Source: Candidatus Bathyarchaeota archaeon (lineage in GTDB: Archaea; Thermoproteota; Bathyarchaeia; Bathyarchaeales; Bathycorpusculaceae). From it: a stretch of DNA of 37,712 nt. Of the stretch, positions 14,873 through 22,172 are shown piece by piece (within the stretch, counting starts at the first letter, position 1; every line of letters starts with the position of its first letter). Both the position numbers and the translations under genes were made by a program. The DNA lies in the NCBI GenBank assembly GCA_030589055.1, contig JAUUWK010000001.1, positions 1 to 37,712 of the forward strand. Reading direction: 5' to 3'. The notes under the pieces are model-generated. The model was not told the DNA's origin and searched no databases. It worked only from the letters and a program-made list of their open reading frames with translations.

Positions 14873-15553
14873 ATGGAAATTAAAGCAGTAGTCTTTGATC
14901 TTGATGGAACCCTTGCCCGTTTCAACCTGAATTATAAGGCTGTGAGAGTAGAGGTTAGAAGCTTTCTTACAAAGAAGGGCTTTCCAGCCTCGATCCTATC
15001 AACGAATGAAAGCATATTCGAAATGCTGAAAAAAGCTGAAGTATTCTTGAAAAACAACGGCAAATCAGAGAAAGTAATAGAAGAAATCTACGGGAAAGCT
15101 TTGGCAATAGCCGAAAAATACGAGTTAGAAGCTGCAAAAACTACAAGCTTACTTCCGGGTGCGGCTGAGACCCTTAATACGTTAAAGAAGATGGGCTTGA
15201 AAATTGGCTTATTCACAATTAACAGTGAAAAGTCCACAAACTACATCTTGAAACGGTTCAGAATAGCAGACTTTTTCGATGTAGTGATTCCAAGAAACAG
15301 TGTAAAACACGTTAAACCTAGCAGTGAACACCTCGAAGCCGCTTTAAAGGCTTTAGAGGTTAATCCAGATGAGACAATAGTTGTTGGAGATGGGATCAGC
15401 GATATGAGATGCGCCAAAGAACTAAAAGCGATTGCCGTGGGTTTGCCAACGGGAATCTCTTCCCAAAAGAAACTAGCCTATTCGGGAGCAAACTACATAA
15501 TCACGTTAATTACAGACATACCAACGCTAATAGAACAGACCAGCGAAGCTTAG
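14873..15553 (+). CDS. HAD-superfamily phosphatase
   Basis: 226 residues from ATG at 14873. Motif I is VVFDLDGTLARFN (nucleophile and acid Asp). A helical cap spans about 20-90. Motif II is LFTINS, motif III Lys is in HVKPSSEH, and motif IV is VVGDGISDMRCAKE. This is the phosphoglycolate-phosphatase-like (subfamily I) arrangement: Mg-dependent hydrolysis of a small phosphoester, exact substrate unknown. A TATA box CTTTAAATT lies 23-31 bases before this ATG, giving a leaderless message; the upstream GTG at 14861 is therefore less likely. Confidence 0.9.
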   Translation: MEIKAVVFDLDGTLARFNLNYKAVRVEVRSFLTKKGFPASILSTNESIFEMLKKAEVFLKNNGKSEKVIEEIYGKALAIAEKYELEAAKTTSLLPGAAETLNTLKKMGLKIGLFTINSEKSTNYILKRFRIADFFDVVIPRNSVKHVKPSSEHLEAALKALEVNPDETIVVGDGISDMRCAKELKAIAVGLPTGISSQKKLAYSGANYIITLITDIPTLIEQTSEA

Positions 15554-15555
15554 CA

Positions 15556-16347
15556 TTACACTTCAAGCTCTGAAAGTTTACGTTTTTTGTTGAGAGCAAG
15601 AATCGAAGCTGATGCAGCGATTAAACCTATGGCTAAACCTGAAACCACCCCATCATCAGACCGAAATCCATGCCCGCTACATAATTTTCTTCGTTTGCCT
15701 TTTGAACGTTCACAGTTTTCACAGATAACGGAATGGTTTCAGCCATGTTCCCAGCCTTGTCGTAAGCAACAAGCCTTATTGTGTGTGTTCCATCACCAAC
15801 CTCAGTTGTATTCCATTCATATGAATAAGATGCGGTGACATTAAGTGCCGCGGAGTCTATGTAGAGAAACACATCATCTAGGTTCTAGTCTGAAACATTA
15901 AGTTCTATTACTACTATTCCTGTTAGCTCAGCTCCATTCAGATCCGCGGAATTTATCATGCTAACCTCGGGATCAGTGTTGTCCACAGTTATCGTGACAG
16001 TCTCATCGACGACATTCCCAGCATTGTCAATCACAGTTAGGGTAATCGTGTAGTTTCCATCAATCAGCTCTGTTGTGTCAAGTGTGAACTCTGTTACGTC
16101 AGTTACATTATAAACTACAGCAGCTATTCTCAATGTGGCGTTTTTCAAGTTTGCATCATAATGCCTAAAGGATATACTGCATGGTCCACCTATGATTTGT
16201 CCCTCATCAGGCGCTAGAATTTTAGCTGTAGGGGTCATGTTATCTAAGGTTACAATCGTGGGTAACGTGGCGTTGGTGTTTGCAGCTTCGTCTAGTGCCA
16301 TTAACGTCAGTACGTGTTCTCCATCTGTTATCCCAGTCGCGCGCGCT
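15556..16347 (-). pseudogene. C-terminal remnant of an Ig-like-repeat surface protein
   Basis: Minus-strand reading starts at the CG tract (GVARATGITDGEHVLTLMALDE) and gives several Ig-like repeats of archaeal surface proteins (LDNMTPTAKILAPDEGQIIG, DGNYTITLTVIDNAGNVVDE, DGTHTIRLVAYDKAGNMAE). It ends with a membrane anchor after a frameshift (GVVSGLAIGLIAASASILAL, then KKRKLSELEV and TAA at 15556-15558). Three lesions: truncation at the tract (TAG two codons upstream), an in-frame TAG at 15885-15887 within SD*NLDDV, and a one-base frameshift near 15650. The intact ancestor would be a secreted, membrane-anchored cell-surface protein. Confidence 0.8.
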
Positions 16348-16349
16348 AC
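16335..16349. repeat. Alternating-CG tract, copy 3 (AGTCGCGCGCGCTAC)
   Basis: CGCGCGCGC at 16338-16346 in a 15-mer identical to copy 1. On the minus strand it marks the exact 5' limit of the surface-protein remnant; on its other side lies a 46-bp AT-rich spacer to the DUF35 stop codon. Confidence 0.75.
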
Positions 16350-16393
16350 TTCCTATTAAATCTAAGATGTTAAAGTAATTGAAGATTATTCTG

Positions 16394-16795
16394 CTAGGTT
16401 GGTTTGAAGCAGTATCTGGGCCACTGAGGCCATTCTGATTGCACAGCTGATGTGTCAAATCTTAAGGTTAGTTCCATGCCTATCTTGACTTTTCCATGTT
16501 CTACGTCTTTTATCATACCTGGGATTTTTAGGCTGTTTTCAAGTTGGACTATACCTACGGCGTATGGCGCCATTTGTTGGAATCGTGGAGGTGCAACGTG
16601 AATAATTGTGTACGTTAATAGTTTTCCTTTCTTGGGGACTTCAGTCCATTCGAACTCTTCCGAGAAGCAACCGTCGCACAAAGGCCTCGGCGGAAGATGT
16701 ATTTTTCCGCATCTTTTGCATTTTCCACCCATAAGTTTTCCTTCGTTGATGTACTTGTAGAATTGTTCTATTGTGAATGGTGGTTGTTCACTCAT
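16394..16795 (-). CDS. DUF35 acyl-CoA-binding OB-fold protein, thiolase partner
   Basis: 133 residues from the ATG at 16795. A rubredoxin-like zinc ribbon with four Cys (GGKCKRCGKIHLPPRPLCDGCF) precedes the OB-fold domain (about 60-133). Start chosen because AGGAGGGA lies 8 bases upstream and the ATG is two bases after the thiolase TGA; the longer frame overlaps the thiolase. In archaea DUF35 proteins bind CoA between thiolase and HMG-CoA synthase and shuttle the acyl intermediate. The adjacent thiolase fits that model, but no HMG-CoA synthase lies here. Confidence 0.9.
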   Translation of the reverse strand: MSEQPPFTIEQFYKYINEGKLMGGKCKRCGKIHLPPRPLCDGCFSEEFEWTEVPKKGKLLTYTIIHVAPPRFQQMAPYAVGIVQLENSLKIPGMIKDVEHGKVKIGMELTLRFDTSAVQSEWPQWPRYCFKPT

Positions 16796-16796
16796 T

Positions 16797-17969
16797 TCAT
16801 TCCCTCCTGAAAATGTGAACGGTTGCTGTTGCACCGGAACCGCCAACGTTATGGGCTAAACCTATCTTTACGTCTTTCACTTGCCTTTTCTCCGCTTGTC
16901 CAGTTAGTTGCAGATATATTTCGTAGGCTTGTGCTGTTCCTGTTGCGCCTACTGGGTGTCCTTTAGCTTTTAATCCACCGCTTGTATTCACTGGAATCTT
17001 CCCCTCAAGCCTTGTTTCGCCCTCTTCAACGAGTTGTCCACCTTCTCCAGGCTTGCAGAAGCCTAGGTCTTCGTAGGCTATTATTTCAGCTATTGTGAAG
17101 CAATCGTGAACTTCCGCTACATCTACGTCTTCAGGCTTCACCCCAGCCATCTCATAAGTTTGTCTTGCTGCCAGTTTCGCTGCCATTAAGGATGTGAAGC
17201 TTTCGCGTTCATATATTCCTATGCTGTCGCCTGCTTGTCCGCTTCCAATAACTTGGATTGGCATGTCTGTATACTTTTTAGCTATTTCTGGTTTTGTTAT
17301 GACTAAGCAGCTTGCTCCATCAGTAATCAGTGAACAGTCGTAAAGCTTTAAAGGCCAAGCGACAACTCTTGACGACACAACTTTTTCAAGGGTTACTTCC
17401 TTTTGCATGTGAGCTTTCGGGTTTAAAAATCCGTTTTGATGGTTTTTCACGGCAACCATAGCTAGTTGTTCCTCGGTTGTTCCATATCTGTGCATGTGAG
17501 CTGTAGCCATCAAAGCGTACAATCCCGGGAAGGTTATGCCGTGCCACTGCTCGAAGGGGAAATCTGAAGCCATAGCTAAATATTCAGTTACTTCTGCCGT
17601 CCTTCGGTGGGTCATCTTCTCTACCCCGCCGACCATGACAACGTCACAGAAGCCTGACAGCACAGCAAATATTCCAACCCTCAGGGCGGCGCCAGAAGAA
17701 GCGCATGCTGTTTCGATTCTTGTAGCTGGTATATGCAGTAAGCCTGCCCAGTCGGCTACTGTTGCGCCCGTATGTCCTTGATGCTCGTAGGATTCTCCCA
17801 TGTGCCCGACAAATAAGGCTTTTATGTCTTTTTTGGGGTTTAGGTTTGGGCAGCGATCAAAGGCTTCTTTTGCTGCTTCTGCGAAGATTTCTCTAGCGTA
17901 TAGGCCTTCTAATTTTCCGAATTTTGACAGTCCAGCCGACACTATCGAGACGAGCGGTTCGCCCTTCAA
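16797..17969 (-). CDS. Thiolase (acetyl-CoA C-acetyltransferase type), catalytically complete
   Basis: 390 residues of the archaeal SCP-x-like thiolase group. The acyl-accepting Cys is in RIETACASSGAAL, the second-site residues in EVHDCFTIAE, and the His of the C-terminal motif in NTSGGLKAKGHPVGATG. All catalytic residues are present, in contrast to the two thiolase-fold proteins across the divergent promoter. It condenses or cleaves acyl-CoA (acetoacetyl-CoA is the likely substrate, for mevalonate synthesis or beta-oxidation). TTG start with AAGGAG 8 bases upstream; a TATA-like CTTAAATATT on the minus strand lies around 18026-18036. Couples with the DUF35 gene behind it. Confidence 0.92.
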   Translation of the reverse strand: MKGEPLVSIVSAGLSKFGKLEGLYAREIFAEAAKEAFDRCPNLNPKKDIKALFVGHMGESYEHQGHTGATVADWAGLLHIPATRIETACASSGAALRVGIFAVLSGFCDVVMVGGVEKMTHRRTAEVTEYLAMASDFPFEQWHGITFPGLYALMATAHMHRYGTTEEQLAMVAVKNHQNGFLNPKAHMQKEVTLEKVVSSRVVAWPLKLYDCSLITDGASCLVITKPEIAKKYTDMPIQVIGSGQAGDSIGIYERESFTSLMAAKLAARQTYEMAGVKPEDVDVAEVHDCFTIAEIIAYEDLGFCKPGEGGQLVEEGETRLEGKIPVNTSGGLKAKGHPVGATGTAQAYEIYLQLTGQAEKRQVKDVKIGLAHNVGGSGATATVHIFRRE

Positions 17970-18125
17970 GTCAAATTCTCCTTCCAGACTGCAATTGTGT
18001 ACAGAGATTCAAATAGGCTTCAAACGAATATTTAAGTTTCATCAATAAAACCTGGAATTTTTCACGAAAGTTTTATGTGAGTAACCTTTTCATACTAAGC
18101 TTCTAAAGTTGAGAGGAAAAGAAAA

Positions 18126-19280
18126 ATGAGTGAAGTTGCCATTGTAGGTGTTGGATGCGTTGGTTTTCAACCAATACTACCGGAACTATCATACAAGGAG
18201 TTGATGTATGAAGCAGCTGTAAAAGCCTATGAGGACGCTGGAGTTGATCCACGTAAAGACGTTGATGTCTTCATCACTTGTGCTGAGGATTACTTGGAAG
18301 GCTTCAGCATCTTCGATGAATTCGTTCCAGACCAATTAGGTGCCGTGTTACGTCCTCTATTCACGGTTTCAGGCGACGGACTTCTTGGGTTGGCAAATGC
18401 TTATATGCTTATTAAGACTGGACATTTTGACACGGTTGTTCTTGAAGCTCACAGCAAAGCCTCAGACCTGCTCACATTAATGGACGTTATTGCATTCGCC
18501 CTAGATCCAGTACTCAACAGACCCTTGGGTGGTCATCCGTACTATGTTGCTGGAATGGAGATGAACCGCTATTTGCACGATACTTGCGCAACTGTGGAGC
18601 AGTGTGCTCAAGTTGTCGTCAAAAACAGGAAAAATGCTTGTGGAAATCCTTACGCGGCGTATGGTGCCAACATGACTTTAGATCAAGTTTTATGCTCTGA
18701 CATGTACTTCTATCCGTTGAAAAAGTTGGAGATAAGCACGCCTGCAGACGGTTGCGTAGTCATGGTGTTGGCTTCTGAGAAGGTTGCGGAAAAGCTTACA
18801 GACAAGCCTGTTTGGGTTAAGGGTGTTGGATGGTGCACTGAAACTCCAAATCTAGAAACAAAAGACTGGTCTAAATCTGTAGATACTCGGTTGGCGGCTG
18901 AAATGGCATACAAAACAGCCAAAATACACAATCCACGGAAGGAGGTAGACTTAGCAGAGGTCAACGACCTATTTGCATACAAGGAACTTCAACACATGGA
19001 AGCACTAAAACTATGCGCGTGTGGGGAGGCTGGAAAATTGACAGAAGAAGGGGTTACAGCTAGAAACGGCGAATTGCCTGTGAATCCCTCTGGAGGCTTG
19101 CTTGGAATGGGATACGGACTTGAGGCGTCAGGAATGGAAAAACTTCTGGAAGTGGTTTTGCAGTTAAGAAGTGAAGCGGGCAGAAGGCAAATACGCGACG
19201 CGGAGATTGGCTTGGCTCACGCTTGGCGTGGAATACCAACAACGACTGGAATTGTGGCAGTTTTAAGCAATAATAAGTGA
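18126..19280 (+). CDS. Thiolase-fold protein lacking catalytic Cys and His (paralogue A)
   Basis: 384 residues aligning along the whole length with the thiolase at 16797-17969. At the nucleophilic Cys position it has Ser82 (PLFTVSGDGLLGLANAY). The C-terminal His is replaced by Tyr330 (NPSGGLLGMGYGLEASG), and the HDCF motif has become NDLF. A normal Claisen thiolase reaction is therefore not expected. Cys-less thiolase homologues are known that work with DUF35 partners as retro-aldolases on CoA thioesters (Ltp2–ChsH2 in steroid side-chain degradation) and use Tyr residues. It is first in a five-base-spaced operon with paralogue B and two DUF35 genes. SD GAGAGGA before the ATG. Confidence 0.88.
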   Translation: MSEVAIVGVGCVGFQPILPELSYKELMYEAAVKAYEDAGVDPRKDVDVFITCAEDYLEGFSIFDEFVPDQLGAVLRPLFTVSGDGLLGLANAYMLIKTGHFDTVVLEAHSKASDLLTLMDVIAFALDPVLNRPLGGHPYYVAGMEMNRYLHDTCATVEQCAQVVVKNRKNACGNPYAAYGANMTLDQVLCSDMYFYPLKKLEISTPADGCVVMVLASEKVAEKLTDKPVWVKGVGWCTETPNLETKDWSKSVDTRLAAEMAYKTAKIHNPRKEVDLAEVNDLFAYKELQHMEALKLCACGEAGKLTEEGVTARNGELPVNPSGGLLGMGYGLEASGMEKLLEVVLQLRSEAGRRQIRDAEIGLAHAWRGIPTTTGIVAVLSNNK

Positions 19281-19293
19281 GGTGAAATGTGAA

Positions 19294-20460
19294 ATGTTTG
19301 GCAAAAAAAGAGTTGCAATTGTTGGAGCTGGCTTGACCCTATTCCGAAGACGCTTAAAAGAAACAGGTAAAGAACTGTCTTATGAAGCGTCAAAAATGGC
19401 TCTCGATGCTGCTGGAATGGAATTGCGAGATATGCAAAGCGTTGTATTGGGAACGGCGCCAGATGCTTTCGACGGAGTTCACATGAAAGGCGAATATTTA
19501 GCAGATGGGGCAGGAGCATACCGAAAACCATACACAAGGGTTTTCGTTGGTGGCGGAACAGGAGTTTTTACACCTCTGGCGGGTTGGTGGCACGTAGCCT
19601 CTGGACAGTTCGACTCATGCTTGGTTGTCGCTGAAGAGAAGATGTCCTCTTGTTATCCGCATCCTCAATATGCTTTCACAACGATATTCGACCCGATCCT
19701 CGAGCGACCGCTTGGCATGAACTTAATCTGGATATTTGCCTTGGAAATGCATCGTTACATGCACAAACACGGCATCAAGAAGGAAGATATAGCCCGAGTT
19801 TCCGTTAAAAACAAGGGAAATGCTCTAGATCATCCGTGTGCCCAATTAGGCGCAAAAATAACTGTTGAAGATGTTTTAAACTCTGAGGTTATGGCTTGGC
19901 CGGTTCAACGCTTGGATGTGAGTCCAACGAGTGACGGTGGTGCTGCGCTGGTTTTGGTTTCGGAGGATGTTGCCAAAGAGATTACTGATGACCCTGTTTG
20001 GATTGATGGTGCTGGCTGGTGCATTGACTCTACGCTTTGGACGAATCGTGACCTTTATTATCCGGATTATGTGGAGTGTGCAGCTCGTATGGCGTACAAG
20101 ATGGCTGGAATCAAAAATCCGCCGAAGGAGATCGACCTAGCTGAACCCTACGACCCATTTGACTATAAGGAACTTCATCACATGGAAGGGCTACTGCTGT
20201 GCAAGAAAGGGGAAGCACCAAAACTGACAGCGGAAGGCGTAACACAAAGGGACGGTGACTTACCGATAAATCCGTCTGGTGGACTGTTAGGCGTTGGCAA
20301 TCCAATAGCAGCGGCAGGCTTGATGAAAGTGTGTGAAATCTTTTGGCAGTTACGCGGCGAAGCAGGGAAGAGGCAGATTCCAGGCGATCCAAGAACCGGT
20401 TTGGCTCAAGCGTGGGGCGATCTGATGCAGTATGGCTCAGTGATTGTGTTGAGACGTTAA
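19294..20460 (+). CDS. Thiolase-fold protein lacking catalytic Cys and His (paralogue B)
   Basis: 388 residues from ATG 19294 (GAGGTG 9 bases upstream; a GTG at 19282 in the same frame lacks an SD). It is homologous to paralogue A and the thiolase. The Cys position is Gly87 (TRVFVGGGTGVFTPLAG), the C-terminal His is Asn336 (NPSGGLLGVGNPIAAAG), and HDCF has become YDPF. Both catalytic groups are thus missing, by different substitutions from A. The natural reading is a heteromeric A/B enzyme in which the two chains contribute a non-classical site, or one is structural. Downstream genes encode two DUF35 partners, 15 bp away. Confidence 0.88.
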   Translation: MFGKKRVAIVGAGLTLFRRRLKETGKELSYEASKMALDAAGMELRDMQSVVLGTAPDAFDGVHMKGEYLADGAGAYRKPYTRVFVGGGTGVFTPLAGWWHVASGQFDSCLVVAEEKMSSCYPHPQYAFTTIFDPILERPLGMNLIWIFALEMHRYMHKHGIKKEDIARVSVKNKGNALDHPCAQLGAKITVEDVLNSEVMAWPVQRLDVSPTSDGGAALVLVSEDVAKEITDDPVWIDGAGWCIDSTLWTNRDLYYPDYVECAARMAYKMAGIKNPPKEIDLAEPYDPFDYKELHHMEGLLLCKKGEAPKLTAEGVTQRDGDLPINPSGGLLGVGNPIAAAGLMKVCEIFWQLRGEAGKRQIPGDPRTGLAQAWGDLMQYGSVIVLRR

Positions 20461-20475
20461 AGGAGGAGATGAAAC

Positions 20476-20997
20476 ATGAGTGAGAAGATTAAGGATTATC
20501 GGGGTGAAGCCTTAAAATCTGCAGACTTTAAAGAAGGGAGGGTTCCAACTGAGAAGTGTAGGCCGAAGGCCAAGTTCGCGTGGAGTGCAGGCATAGCCAT
20601 AGGCAGATTTCTTGAGGAGTTAAAGAAGGGAAAGATAATAGCATCAACATGTAGTAAGTGTGGACGCATTATGGTTCCGCCGAGGATATACTGTGAAAAC
20701 TGCTTTAAACCGACGGATGGCTGGAAATACGTGAAGGACACGGGGACAATAAACACTTATTCGGTTTCCTACTTAGCTGCAGACGCAAGCAGATTGAAAG
20801 AACCGATACTTGTTGCGATCATAGATTTGGACGGAGCCTCGAAAAACATGGGCTTAATCCATAAGCTTGGCGAAGTAGACAAAGATGAGATAAAATTCGG
20901 GATGAAAGTCAAAGCCGTATGGAAACCGAAGGAAGAACGAGTTGGCGCAATCACAGACATTAAATACTTCAAGCCAATAAAGGAGGCGACACCATGA
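20476..20997 (+). CDS. DUF35 zinc-ribbon/OB-fold protein 1 of the thiolase-like operon
   Basis: 173 residues. A ~50-residue N-terminal extension (DYRGEALKSADFKEGRVP) precedes the four-Cys zinc ribbon STCSKCGRIMVPPRIYCENC and the OB-fold. Strong SD AAAGGAGGAGATG directly after the paralogue B stop. It should bind CoA and dock to the thiolase-fold pair. It overlaps the next DUF35 gene by four bases (ATGA). The N-terminal extension is unlike the stand-alone DUF35 at 16394. Confidence 0.9.
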   Translation: MSEKIKDYRGEALKSADFKEGRVPTEKCRPKAKFAWSAGIAIGRFLEELKKGKIIASTCSKCGRIMVPPRIYCENCFKPTDGWKYVKDTGTINTYSVSYLAADASRLKEPILVAIIDLDGASKNMGLIHKLGEVDKDEIKFGMKVKAVWKPKEERVGAITDIKYFKPIKEATP

Positions 20998-21467
20998 GCC
21001 TAGATAAAATAACAAACCCACTCCATATTCGCCACTGGCTGGGGGACATGGAAGCAGACTACATCTACACGTTAGGCATTGCTGGAGAACACTTCTTCAA
21101 GGAGATAAAGGAAAACGGAAGAATAATGGGTGCAAAATGTCCACGCTGCAACGTTGTCATTGTTCCACCGAGGATGTACTGTGAAAAATGCTTTGCAAAA
21201 CTTGAGGAATGGGTTGACGTAGGCACAAAAGGCACAATCCACACGTTCACGGTTGCCACAATAGATGTCGACGGTAAAAAACTGAAGGAGCCAGTGATAT
21301 TTGCATTGGTAAAGTTTGAGAGAGGTTGCGGCGGACTAATCCACAAGATAGGCGAAACGAAGACGAAGGAAGTGAAGATTGGCATGAACGTCGAGGCAGT
21401 CTTTAAGCCATCATTTGAAAGGAAAGCCTCCATAAACGACATAAAATACTTCAAACCAACTGAATAA
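20994..21467 (+). CDS. DUF35 zinc-ribbon/OB-fold protein 2 of the thiolase-like operon
   Basis: 157 residues, paralogous to the preceding gene. Zinc ribbon Cys at KCPRCNVVIVPPRMYCEKC; OB-fold from about 75 to 150 (GTIHTFTVATIDVDGKKLKE). Having one DUF35 per thiolase-like subunit (two and two) suggests an A2B2-type assembly in which each chain has its own CoA carrier. It overlaps the upstream gene (ATGA) and is the last gene of the operon, followed by a T-run. Confidence 0.9.
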   Translation: MSLDKITNPLHIRHWLGDMEADYIYTLGIAGEHFFKEIKENGRIMGAKCPRCNVVIVPPRMYCEKCFAKLEEWVDVGTKGTIHTFTVATIDVDGKKLKEPVIFALVKFERGCGGLIHKIGETKTKEVKIGMNVEAVFKPSFERKASINDIKYFKPTE

Positions 21468-21483
21468 CCCCAACTCCACCCCA

Positions 21484-21489
21484 TTTTTT
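21484..21489 (+). terminator. Oligo-T terminator after the thiolase-like operon
   Basis: Six T residues in CCCCATTTTTTCC, 17 bp after the last DUF35 stop; archaeal RNA polymerase terminates at such T-runs. No strong hairpin seen. Confidence 0.4.
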
Positions 21490-21554
21490 CCAACACTTAT
21501 TGAAGTGTTCTATAACTCAAATAGGATGAAAATTTAGTCTAATCTATGGTGGTT

Positions 21555-21717
21555 ATGTTCAAACAGTTCTTTTGCAGAATCTTGATAGTGTTTCTTGTTG
21601 CCTTCGTGTTGATTTCTCTGATGTTTGCACAAACAGAATGTCCTAGTAGCCGGAACGAAAAGGTCTCTTGTAGTCCTGAGAAAATGCTATGGTGCAACAT
21701 GTTAGAAGCGCGCGCGC
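21555..21717 (+). pseudogene. N-terminal signal-peptide fragment ending at a CG tract
   Basis: From ATG 21555 the frame reads MFKQFFCRILIVFLVAFVLI followed by SLMFAQTECPSS, a convincing signal peptide or N-terminal membrane helix with a Cys-containing mature start (KVSCSPEKMLWC). It runs into the CG tract at 21708-21717. Beyond that, a different frame encodes a ketoacyl-synthase remnant, so the 5' and 3' pieces come from unrelated genes. It could still be expressed as an 83-residue out-of-frame product to 21806. Confidence 0.45.
21699..21717. repeat. Alternating-CG tract, copy 4 (ATGTTAGAAGCGCGCGCGC)
   Basis: Ten bases of CG alternation (21708-21717). The 19-mer differs by one base from 30728-30746. 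It lies precisely between the signal-peptide fragment and the ketoacyl-synthase remnant. Confidence 0.75.
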
Positions 21718-22082
21718 ACATCTGGACAAAGAACTTCCGAAACTCGGAGTTGAATACACATCTCTATCCATCAAGAAACTGCTTGGAAAAAACGCTGAAA
21801 CCATAGTGAAAGCCGCTAAAAAAATGGGCAATCCATACAGGCAGCGAAAAAATACTCAGCATGATGACCAAGCACTACAAAATTCCATATGAAAAACTCA
21901 AAGAATCGTATGAAGTGCTCGATGAATACGGCAACTTATCTGGAGCAAGCCTACCTTTCATCCTTGAAAAAATAGTTAGAGAAAATAATTTTTCCGATGG
22001 CGATATCATTTTGATGCTTGGTTTCGGATGGGGATTTTCAGCCTCTGCTTGCATGCTAAAATTTAAGAAACAACAGAAATGA
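21708..22082 (+). pseudogene. C-terminal remnant of a ketoacyl-synthase III / type III PKS-like enzyme
   Basis: From the CG tract the frame reads SARAHLDKELPKLGVEYTSL and continues to about 21820. After a one-base shift in an A7 run it continues WAIHTGSEKILSMM, then SYEVLDEYGNLSGASLPFIL, then a C-terminus with LMLGFGWGFSASACMLKF. The catalytic His (WAIHTG) and Asn (YGNLSGAS) of the FabH/chalcone-synthase family are visible, but the Cys half is missing. It is truncated and frameshifted, so inactive. It sits between the thiolase-like operon and the mutase operon. Confidence 0.75.
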
Positions 22083-22089
22083 AGCGATA

Positions 22090-22099
22090 GGTTTAAACC
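22090..22099 (+). promoter_or_regulatory. TATA-like box of the acyl-CoA mutase operon
   Basis: GGTTTAAACC, about 75 bp before the mutase ATG; the ATG itself has AAGGAG ten bases upstream. The preceding sequence is a pseudogene, so a new promoter is needed here. Confidence 0.4.
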
Positions 22100-22172
22100 G
22101 ATAAGAAAATAACTCTTAGCTTCAAAGGGATATTCAAGTTAGAAACCAGATTTGTTAAGGAGCAAAAGCTAG

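Noticed and set aside
15885..15887. Pyrrolysine codon as firm interpretation of the in-frame TAG
   Set aside because: The same frame is truncated and frameshifted, and TAG is used as an ordinary stop by neighbouring genes; decay is simpler.
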